From positions 1 to 6,981 of the forward strand of contig JAOTYN010000226.1 of assembly GCA_029861825.1 (NCBI GenBank): 6,981 nucleotides of DNA. Direction: 5' to 3'. A program made the position numbers and the translations under genes. Positions 1-5,623 of the stretch are shown here, in pieces (within the stretch, counting starts at the first letter, position 1; each line of letters opens with the position of its first letter). The notes under the pieces are model-generated. The model saw only the letters and a program-made list of their open reading frames with translations, had not been told where the DNA came from and did no database searches. This DNA comes from Cyclobacteriaceae bacterium (GTDB taxonomy: Bacteria; Bacteroidota; Bacteroidia; Cytophagales; Cyclobacteriaceae).

Positions 1-98
1 ACAGCTCCTACATGCCGCTTTATACAATGCGAACGTTTGGCCAAATTTACGGCCAGCTCCATGAAAATATCGTCGAATTCGGGTCGTTCTAAGGACAT
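1..98 (-). CDS. dCMP/cytidine deaminase family protein, N-terminal fragment
   Basis: Partial gene running off the left edge; only the first 32 codons and two bases are present. The start is the ATG read from 98 down to 96. The peptide begins MSLERPEFDDIFMELA and continues with AKRSHCIKRHVGA (residues 20-32). This matches the N-terminus of deoxycytidylate deaminases (ComEB/dCMP deaminase family), which have an R-P-x-(W/F)-D-x-x-F-M-x-x-A helix followed by (A)KRS-x-C-x-R-x-x-VGA. The zinc-binding H-A-E and P-C-x-x-C motifs would lie beyond the window and cannot be checked. In the family the cytosolic enzyme deaminates dCMP to dUMP, feeding thymidylate synthesis. It is divergent from the DUF2911 gene, with 87 bp between the two starts. 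The assignment rests on a short stretch that is characteristic by eye; another member of the cytidine/deoxycytidylate deaminase superfamily is possible. Confidence 0.72.
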   Translation of the reverse strand, partial: MSLERPEFDDIFMELAVNLAKRSHCIKRHVGA

Positions 99-185
99 TT
101 GAAAATAATTTTGGCCAAAGACCAGTTTGGTAAAATTATTGTATATTCATCAATATTCGAACAGGTTAGACAAATTTTAAATGAA

Positions 186-725
186 ATGAGAAGAATAATA
201 AAGCCCTTGCTGGTGATGTTCCTGTTAATCAGCTGGCAGATCACCGACTGTTATGCACAAGAGGCTCTGAAGCCCCGTCCTAGTCCTCTGGAGATGGTGA
301 CCATGAAATATGAGGACATCTATATGAAGGTCACTTATGGCCGTCCCCACAAGCGGGGTCGCCAGATATTCGGGGATCTGTTGCCCTACGGAAAAGTATG
401 GCGTACCGGGGCCAATGAAGCCACGGAAGTTACCATAACCCAGTCCGTTAAGATTGGAGGGAATCTGCTAAAAGCGGGTACCTACACACTATTTACCATC
501 CCCCATGAAGACCATTGGACCATTATCTTTAATAGTGAGCTGGGACAATGGGGTGCCTATAATTATAACCAGAAATTCGACGTGTTGAGGTTGGATGTGC
601 CTTCCGCCAATACGGATCAGGTATATGAGCCCTTTACCATTGCTTTTGAGCAAAAAGCGCAGAGTGCGGAACTGGTTATGATGTGGGATCAAACTAAGAT
701 TATTATTCCTATTGACTTTATGTGA
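186..725 (+). CDS. Exported DUF2911 domain protein
   Basis: Protein of 179 aa from the ATG at 186. The frame is open back to a TTG at 99, but that start would bury the signal peptide behind 29 residues, so 186 is preferred. Residues 1 to about 24 form a signal peptide: MRRIIK, then the hydrophobic stretch PLLVMFLLISW, then a CYAQ cleavage region. Cys22 is not in a lipobox, so a soluble periplasmic or secreted protein is more likely than a lipoprotein. The rest is one DUF2911 domain. Its hallmarks are YGRPHKRGRQIFG (51-63), LLPYGKVWRTGANEAT (65-80), IGGNLLKAGTYTLFTIP (90-106) and W..IFN...GQWGAYNY (111-127). DUF2911 is widespread in Bacteroidota and has no established biochemical function, so none is assigned. 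The gene is monocistronic here, followed by the hairpin terminator at 752-783. I found no convincing promoter in the 87 bp upstream. Confidence 0.93.
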   Translation: MRRIIKPLLVMFLLISWQITDCYAQEALKPRPSPLEMVTMKYEDIYMKVTYGRPHKRGRQIFGDLLPYGKVWRTGANEATEVTITQSVKIGGNLLKAGTYTLFTIPHEDHWTIIFNSELGQWGAYNYNQKFDVLRLDVPSANTDQVYEPFTIAFEQKAQSAELVMMWDQTKIIIPIDFM

Positions 726-751
726 CAAAGACAGGGAATGCATATATAAAG

Positions 752-783
752 AAAAAGCCGGAGGTGAACCTCCGGCTTTTTTT
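752..783. terminator. Bidirectional intrinsic terminator between convergent genes
   Basis: A perfect 8-bp GC-rich stem, GCCGGAGG (757-764) with CCTCCGGC (769-776), closes a TGAA tetraloop. It is flanked by AAAAA (752-756) on the left and TTTTTTT (777-783) on the right. The T-tract serves plus-strand transcription leaving the DUF2911 gene (stop at 725). The A-tract becomes a U-tract for minus-strand transcription leaving susD (stop at 806). It lies about 25 bp from both stop codons, as expected for a shared terminator of convergent genes. Confidence 0.93.
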
Positions 784-805
784 ATTATCAGGTTTGCAAA
801 TCCTC

Positions 806-2164
806 CTAGTAACCAGGATTTTGAGTTAAACTCGGATTGGCATCGATTTCCCTTTGAGGAATGGGGAACACCAGTTCGTTGGCATTCCAGGGCAAGGAGC
901 CTACATTCCCTTCGGTCCTTTTAACATCCCACAAGCTGGCGCCTTCAAAAGCCAGTTCCAGCTTACGCTCGGCCAGTGCATCCGCTTCGGTTACGGCAAC
1001 TAAAGCAGGAAGTCCTACGCGAGCACGGATCACATTGATGTCATTAAGAGGAGTGTCCCCTACGGTAGATCCAGCGCGGATATTAGCCTCGCATCGAGTC
1101 AAGTACATCTCCGCCAGACGGATATTGGTAACATTGGCATCAATACCATTTACATATTTACCGGTTCTGCGTGATCCCGCCTGGTCAAAATAAAATTGAT
1201 TTAACCGGTCATCACCAACTTCATATAGTAGCAGATGAGTATCGGTTATATCAATGTCGCCACGACCGCCATTTTCCGCAGGTGCATAAAAGGTGTTCAG
1301 GCCATTGCTACCATCGGAAGAAGTTACCTGAATAGCAAAAACATCTTCTGAGGTATTCGTTGCATTGTTAAATGCCGCAATAAACGTAGGAGTCAAAGTA
1401 AAAGCTCCGGAAGCTATTACGGTGTTAGCCGCATTGGCGGCAGCCGCATAATTTCTTTGCTGCATGTACACTCGCGACAGCATCGCTGAAGCCGAGTAGG
1501 TAGTAGCAAAGAAACCGTTGGAAGTGGGCAGCAAGCTTTCGGCATCTTGAAGATCCGCTAAAACCTGGGCATATACAGCACCTACAGAGGCTCTGCTCAC
1601 CTGACTTGAAGCATCAATAGCCCTGGTAGGCTCCAATACCAATGGCACTCCGGAATTGCTGTTGGGATCCCCATCGCCGTAGTCTTTACCAAAGAACAAC
1701 ACCAGGTAGAAGTGGGTGACCGCTCTTACAAACTTGGCTTCACCTTCCACTCTGTTTCTTTCATCGGCATCGACTGCATCTAAAGCGCTCAATACATTAT
1801 TGGCTCTATTGATGGTCTCATAGGCTTCCAACCAGATCTCCGCAACTTCACCGTTGTCTGTTAAGATTACTTTGTTAAATATTTGACGAGGGCCAATAAA
1901 GGATCCATTCCAGAAAAGTTCTCCATTATCTGCATACAAGTCTGCATGCATCAAGAAATCTCCTCCCCAAATATCGGCATTACCTAATTCGTCATAGGCC
2001 CCTACCAATGCGGCTTGTACATCATCGGAAGTACCTAAGGCGGTATCATCCGAAATAGATTGCTGTGGCTCCACATCCAGCCTGCCATCGCAAGCAAAGA
2101 TCAATACCAAAAACGCTGTGGATAGAGCCAGATTTTTTATAAATGTTTTCATTTTGTTTTTCAT
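806..2164 (-). CDS. SusD/RagB family nutrient-binding outer-membrane lipoprotein
   Basis: Protein of 452 aa. It is the surface lipoprotein partner of the SusC protein encoded just upstream; in the family it binds substrate and acts as a lid on the TonB-dependent barrel. The N-terminus is a lipoprotein signal: basic residues, a hydrophobic stretch, then lipobox IFAC with Cys25 as the lipidated residue. It continues DGRLDVEPQQSI, the usual SusD mature N-terminus. The N-terminal SusD-like domain with TPR-type helices covers roughly residues 26-220. The C-terminal RagB/SusD domain carries NIRLAEMYLTRCEA, then ERKLELAFEG (399-408), WDVKR, and the terminal signature PIPQREIDANPSLTQNPGY (434-452). 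At 452 aa it is at the short end for the family. The first ATG (2164) and a second in frame four codons on (2152) both precede the signal peptide, so the mature protein is the same either way. It starts 14 bp after the susC stop, so the two should be co-transcribed, ending at the 752-783 hairpin. The substrate is unknown; no degradative enzyme is encoded nearby. Confidence 0.96.
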   Translation of the reverse strand: MKNKMKTFIKNLALSTAFLVLIFACDGRLDVEPQQSISDDTALGTSDDVQAALVGAYDELGNADIWGGDFLMHADLYADNGELFWNGSFIGPRQIFNKVILTDNGEVAEIWLEAYETINRANNVLSALDAVDADERNRVEGEAKFVRAVTHFYLVLFFGKDYGDGDPNSNSGVPLVLEPTRAIDASSQVSRASVGAVYAQVLADLQDAESLLPTSNGFFATTYSASAMLSRVYMQQRNYAAAANAANTVIASGAFTLTPTFIAAFNNATNTSEDVFAIQVTSSDGSNGLNTFYAPAENGGRGDIDITDTHLLLYEVGDDRLNQFYFDQAGSRRTGKYVNGIDANVTNIRLAEMYLTRCEANIRAGSTVGDTPLNDINVIRARVGLPALVAVTEADALAERKLELAFEGASLWDVKRTEGNVGSLPWNANELVFPIPQREIDANPSLTQNPGY

Positions 2165-2178
2165 TTTCTTGTTCTGAC

Positions 2179-5100
2179 TTAAAATCCTACGTTTAATCCT
2201 ACTGAGAAGGTCTTTGGTTGGGGAGCTGCATAGAAATCATTACCCAAACCAATGTTTCCCGCTAGGAAATCTGTGTTTACTTCAGGGTCCCAACCTGCTC
2301 GACCGTCATCACCGTATTTGGTAAAGGTCAACAGATTCTGGCCACTTACGTAAATCCTTACACTTCTCAGGTTAATACGATCCAGTAGACTGGATGGTAA
2401 ATTATAACCTAAGGTTACCGTTTTAAGTCGAACGTATGAACCGTCTTGCAAATATCTGGATGAATGCGCTGTTCCATTACCACCGAACAACCTGGCTTGA
2501 GGCACATCGGTAATATCTCCGGAGTTTTGCCAGCGGTTCAGTTGATATACGGTGTTGTTATCATAGAAATCACCACTGGTTTCCTGGAATCTTCCAGCAC
2601 CATTATAAACGTCATTTCCTTGTACGAATTGAAAGAAAATATTCAAATCAATTCCCTTATAGCTAAAATCGTTGACGAAACCACCAACGAAATCCGGGTT
2701 AGGGTTACCGATCACTACTTGAGTAGCATCATTAACATTGTTGGTAGTACCTTCAGTACCATCGTTCAAGAAGTATAGTGCATCTCCATTATCCGGATCC
2801 ACACCTGCGTACTCAGGTCCAAAGAACACTCCAATGGCCTCTCCTTCAACGGCCCTGTTAATGAAACCACCTTCGATCACCTGTCCATCCAGGTTAGTGA
2901 TCTCGTTGTCGTTGAAGGCAATGTTGAAACTGGTGGTCCAACCGAACTCACCTATCAGGTTTGTAGAATTAACTACAAACTCGAACCCGCTGTTTTCCAA
3001 TTCACCCACGTTTTGTGTCTGAGTGCGAAAACCTGTAGAACCGGGTACGTTCACGTTCAACAACAGATCTGTGGTCTTCTTCTGGTAGTAATCAATTTCT
3101 CCAGTAATTCGGTCATTCAAAATACCGAAGTCCAAACCGACATCAATTTGTGTGGTTTCCTCCCATTTCAAATCAGGGTTAGGAGTTTGAGTAGGAGCCG
3201 TACCAGCAAAACCGGCATAAGCGCCACTTCCATCAAACAATCCACGGCTGGGGAAATTTCCAATTTCCGCATTACCTACGAGACCCCAACTTGCCCTTAA
3301 TTTCAAGAAACTGAAAACGCCAGACCCGCTGAGAAAGCCTTCGTTGGTCATGATCCATCCTGCCGAAACCGCCGGAAAGGTTCCGTATTGCTCATTGGAA
3401 CCGAATCGCGATGATCCATCAACACGTCCACTCACTTCTAAAAGATATCGGTTTTTAAATTTGTAGTTGGCCCTGGCAAAATAGGACAGGAAACGATAGT
3501 TAGTCTCGGTAGAGCTACCATCGGTAAATTCCGCGGCACTGGCAATTTGCGTGAAGCGGTCATTAGGAAACTGCTGTCCCTCTACAAAGCTGACATCGGT
3601 TCTGGATTGTTGATAACTCATACCCGCTGTAATTAACAGGTCGTGGTCCTCATTAATGTTCTTGTTATAAGTGAAATAGTTATCCAAGGTATAGTTAACC
3701 ACCTGTGCCCAACTATTCACACCAGTACCATTTCGGCCACCATCGCCTGCATTGGTGGACCTGCCGTAAAACTCCTCATCGTTTTGCGTGAGCACATCCA
3801 GCCCGAATTTAGAAGTGAACTTCAGTTCGGGAGTGATATCATAACTAGCAAAAAGATTAGTCAAATTCCGGAACACCACGGTTTCAAAATTTGCAAAATC
3901 CCGATGCAACAAGAAGTTATAGTACAGGGTATTTTGGTTCAATCCACCAGGTCCATCCGGATCAAAAGGAGATTGCACCGGTGACTGGGCGATTGCTTGC
4001 AGGGGAGTTGAGAAGGCGTTGTCAGTGGACAATCTTTCATTCAAGCTTCTGGACAATAAAAAGTTCAAGCCAAAACTTAACTTATCATTGGCCTGATGAT
4101 CCAAATTAATCCTTCCGGAATATCGCTCGAAGTTATTAGCGGTTAGTAAACCCGCTTGATCAGAGTACTGGCCTGATACATAGAATCGCGTCTTATCCGT
4201 ACCTCCGGAAGCAGATATATCAATTTGTTTAATACCGGCATCTTGAAAGGCCAATTTCTGCCAATCAGTATCGAAATTTTGGGCATCGTCCCAACCAGGT
4301 ACAAATATATCGTAAAGATCCTCCCTAGTCAGTCCGAATAATGTACCGTTAACCGTTCCGTCACTGGAGGAGTTGGCAAAGGCCTCGTCGAAAAGCTCAA
4401 AGTATTGATCCCTATTTAGCCAATCCACTTCATTTGAAGGTTCACTGGTACCCCACAACAGATCCACGTCAAACTGTGTTTTACCGGATTTCCCTTTTTT
4501 GGTAGTGATCAGCACTACTCCATTAGCGGCTCGCGAACCATAAATGGCCGCTGCACTGGCATCCTTCAGAATCTCAATAGATTCAATATCATTGGGGTTA
4601 ATATCGGATAATGGATTAGTCTGTGCAGTATTAACGGACAAATTTGAAGTAGTAATGGGTACACCGTCAACCACATACAAAGGCTGATTAGAGGCAGATA
4701 CCGAGGAAGAACCTCGAACACGTACCTGAATACCTTGTCCTAATTTTCCATTATTGGCTTGCACGTAAACTCCAGCAGCGCGACCTTGAATGGCCTGCTC
4801 AAAGCTGTTAACCGGGATGTGCTGGATATCCGCACCATCTACCTGAGCGATGTTACCGGTCAGATCCTGCTTGATCTGGGTACCATACCCTACCACTACC
4901 ACCTCGGAAAGCTCCGTTACATCTGCGGCCATGGCCACGTCAATTACTGATCGATTTCCGATATCGATCTCTTGGGTTTCAAATCCAATGGATGAAAACA
5001 CCAGTATTCCACCTGCTGAGGGAACGGATAATCTGTAGTTTCCGTCTACATCAGTGGTGGCGCCGGTGGTGGTTCCCTTGAGAATCACATTGACGGCCGG

Positions 5101-5217
5101 TAAGCCGGCGGCGTCATCGGCCGAGGTGACATTCCCCGTTACCGTTCGATCTTGCGCCCATCCCTGGATACCCAAGGCGAAAGCTAAGATCAAATTAATG
5201 AGTAAAAACCTCTTCAT
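2179..5217 (-). CDS. SusC/RagA family TonB-dependent outer-membrane transporter
   Basis: Full-length protein of 1012 aa, normal for SusC. Residues 1 to about 22 are a signal peptide (MKRFLLINLILAFALGIQGW, then AQ). Residues 24-100 form a carboxypeptidase-regulatory-like (CarboxypepD_reg) beta domain with AVNVILKGTTTGATTDVDGN (41-60) and FSSIGFETQEI. VVVVGYGTQ (107-114) is the junction typical of SusC proteins. The plug domain follows (about 115-240), with QVRVRGSSS (165-172), PLYVVDGVPI (179-188) and ILKDASAAAIYGSRAANG (216-233). The remainder is the TonB-dependent beta-barrel, ending in an aromatic outer-membrane terminus, FSVGLNVGF. It should import an oligomeric nutrient across the outer membrane using TonB-ExbBD energy, together with the adjacent SusD. 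There is no extra N-terminal STN (signalling) domain, so direct control by an anti-sigma/sigma pair is not indicated. It is the first gene of a two-gene operon. Expression probably starts at the promoter at 5387-5418, with a leader of about 165 nt. The substrate cannot be inferred. Confidence 0.97.
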   Translation of the reverse strand: MKRFLLINLILAFALGIQGWAQDRTVTGNVTSADDAAGLPAVNVILKGTTTGATTDVDGNYRLSVPSAGGILVFSSIGFETQEIDIGNRSVIDVAMAADVTELSEVVVVGYGTQIKQDLTGNIAQVDGADIQHIPVNSFEQAIQGRAAGVYVQANNGKLGQGIQVRVRGSSSVSASNQPLYVVDGVPITTSNLSVNTAQTNPLSDINPNDIESIEILKDASAAAIYGSRAANGVVLITTKKGKSGKTQFDVDLLWGTSEPSNEVDWLNRDQYFELFDEAFANSSSDGTVNGTLFGLTREDLYDIFVPGWDDAQNFDTDWQKLAFQDAGIKQIDISASGGTDKTRFYVSGQYSDQAGLLTANNFERYSGRINLDHQANDKLSFGLNFLLSRSLNERLSTDNAFSTPLQAIAQSPVQSPFDPDGPGGLNQNTLYYNFLLHRDFANFETVVFRNLTNLFASYDITPELKFTSKFGLDVLTQNDEEFYGRSTNAGDGGRNGTGVNSWAQVVNYTLDNYFTYNKNINEDHDLLITAGMSYQQSRTDVSFVEGQQFPNDRFTQIASAAEFTDGSSTETNYRFLSYFARANYKFKNRYLLEVSGRVDGSSRFGSNEQYGTFPAVSAGWIMTNEGFLSGSGVFSFLKLRASWGLVGNAEIGNFPSRGLFDGSGAYAGFAGTAPTQTPNPDLKWEETTQIDVGLDFGILNDRITGEIDYYQKKTTDLLLNVNVPGSTGFRTQTQNVGELENSGFEFVVNSTNLIGEFGWTTSFNIAFNDNEITNLDGQVIEGGFINRAVEGEAIGVFFGPEYAGVDPDNGDALYFLNDGTEGTTNNVNDATQVVIGNPNPDFVGGFVNDFSYKGIDLNIFFQFVQGNDVYNGAGRFQETSGDFYDNNTVYQLNRWQNSGDITDVPQARLFGGNGTAHSSRYLQDGSYVRLKTVTLGYNLPSSLLDRINLRSVRIYVSGQNLLTFTKYGDDGRAGWDPEVNTDFLAGNIGLGNDFYAAPQPKTFSVGLNVGF

Positions 5218-5249
5218 ATTATATTGTTTTAGTTATGGATACACTGCTG

Positions 5250-5279
5250 AGAACTGTTTAGTGAAAAATTAACAGTTCT
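5250..5279 (-). promoter_or_regulatory. Inverted repeat / hairpin in the susC leader (proximal)
   Basis: Perfect 9-bp inverted repeat: AGAACTGTT (5250-5258) and AACAGTTCT (5271-5279), separated by 12 nt. In the susC mRNA it would form a stem with an A/U-rich loop (AAUUUUUCACUA), ending about 32 nt before the susC ATG. There is no U-tract after it, so it is not an intrinsic terminator. It could be an RNA element for mRNA stability or translation control, or a protein-binding site on DNA. The structure is seen in the sequence; the role is inference. Confidence 0.5.
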
Positions 5280-5358
5280 GGATGGGCTGGACGTTAAGCT
5301 TGCTTAACGACATGAGGGCTTGCATTGAAATTATTCTGATTTTAAACCTCAACCACAT
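5269..5358 (-). CDS. Possible leader ORF upstream of susC (29 or 18 codons)
   Basis: On the susC strand an ATG at 5358 opens 29 codons ending in TAA at 5271-5269. In-frame ATGs at 5325 and 5313 give 18- or 14-residue versions; the 18-residue form reads MQALMSLSKLNVQPIQNC. The first ATG is about 20-25 nt after the predicted transcription start. The ORF spans the distal inverted repeat, and its last codons plus stop run into the 5' arm of the proximal repeat. An open stretch of this length can occur by chance, there is no visible ribosome-binding site, and I recognise no relative. It is listed as a candidate only. Confidence 0.2.
   Translation of the reverse strand: MWLRFKIRIISMQALMSLSKLNVQPIQNC
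5292..5309 (-). promoter_or_regulatory. Inverted repeat in the susC leader (distal)
   Basis: Perfect 8-bp arms around two bases, reading CGTTAAGCAAGCTTAACG on the susC strand. As RNA it would fold as a 7-bp stem with a tetraloop; as DNA it has the shape of a dimeric regulator operator. It lies 12 bp from the second inverted repeat at 5250-5279, and both are downstream of the predicted susC transcription start. The function is unknown. Confidence 0.45.
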
Positions 5359-5386
5359 CACTTTTAATGGGGGATTTTTCTTGGGG

Positions 5387-5418
5387 CAAACTTACCCTGT
5401 TTATACTTGAAATGCAAA
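5387..5418 (-). promoter_or_regulatory. Predicted Bacteroidota sigma-A type promoter for susC-susD
   Basis: On the minus strand TTTG (5418-5415) is followed after 20 nt by TAAGTTTG (5394-5387). This is an exact match to the Bacteroidota housekeeping promoter consensus, a -33 TTTG/TTG element and a -7 TAnnTTTG element at about this spacing. Transcription should begin near 5379-5383, giving a leader of about 165 nt before the susC ATG at 5217. It points away from the ABC-F gene. Confidence 0.75.
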
Positions 5419-5610
5419 ATTTGCCCTCAAAAAGATCATATAATCACCCATTGTGGGCTAGGTATGACATGTTACCTATAAATACCTTTTGAAAACCAGC
5501 TAACAGGGTTTGTACTACCGTAAATTAAGGGATAAAGGGAGTTCAATAACTCTTTTATGGTCATTGTAACACTGCTTTAGGCTAAGGTTTTTAAAACGCC
5601 TGCTCTTGCT

Positions 5611-5618
5611 TATTTTTG
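5611..5618 (+). promoter_or_regulatory. Predicted -7 promoter box of the ABC-F gene
   Basis: TATTTTTG matches the Bacteroidota -7 element TAnnTTTG exactly. The -33 side is weak: only a T-run (5588-5592) sits at the right distance, with no TTG. The box ends 5 bases before the ATG at 5624, so the transcript would start at or within a few bases of the start codon, implying a leaderless or nearly leaderless mRNA. Confidence 0.5.
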
Positions 5619-5623
5619 CAAAC

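Larger units (their letters stand above)
5218..5623. other. Divergent intergenic region between susC and the ABC-F gene
   Basis: A 406-bp gap without a convincing conserved protein. The left 165 bp form the predicted susC leader with two inverted repeats and a possible short ORF. The susC promoter is at 5387-5418. The right end carries the -7 box of the ABC-F gene at 5611-5618. In the middle, about 5420-5610, I see only weak dyads. One is TAGGTA (5459-5464) with TACCTA (5473-5478); another is an imperfect hairpin around 5535-5556. I see no tRNA, repeat array or mobile element. Confidence 0.7.

Noticed and set aside
99..185. TTG-initiated N-terminal extension of the DUF2911 protein (29 extra residues)
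   Set aside because: It would begin one base from the deaminase start codon and place a normal signal peptide internally. The ATG at 186 gives a standard exported protein.
489..743. Minus-strand ORF of 84 codons opposite the DUF2911 gene
   Set aside because: It is antisense to a well-supported conserved domain, has no recognisable motifs, and is best explained as a frame shadow.
712..924. Plus-strand ORF of 70 codons crossing the terminator
   Set aside because: It reads through the 752-783 hairpin and into the antisense of the conserved susD C-terminus; it has no protein-like features.
5250..5279. Reading the proximal susC-leader hairpin as an intrinsic terminator/attenuator
   Set aside because: No U-tract follows the stem on either strand and the stem is AT-rich, so termination by this hairpin alone is not supported.
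5535..5556. Hairpin AAGGGAGTT-CAAT-AACTCTTTT resembling a plus-strand terminator
   Set aside because: There are two G-U pairs in the stem, a short T-run, and no plus-strand gene upstream that would need terminating; the predicted ABC-F transcript starts downstream of it.
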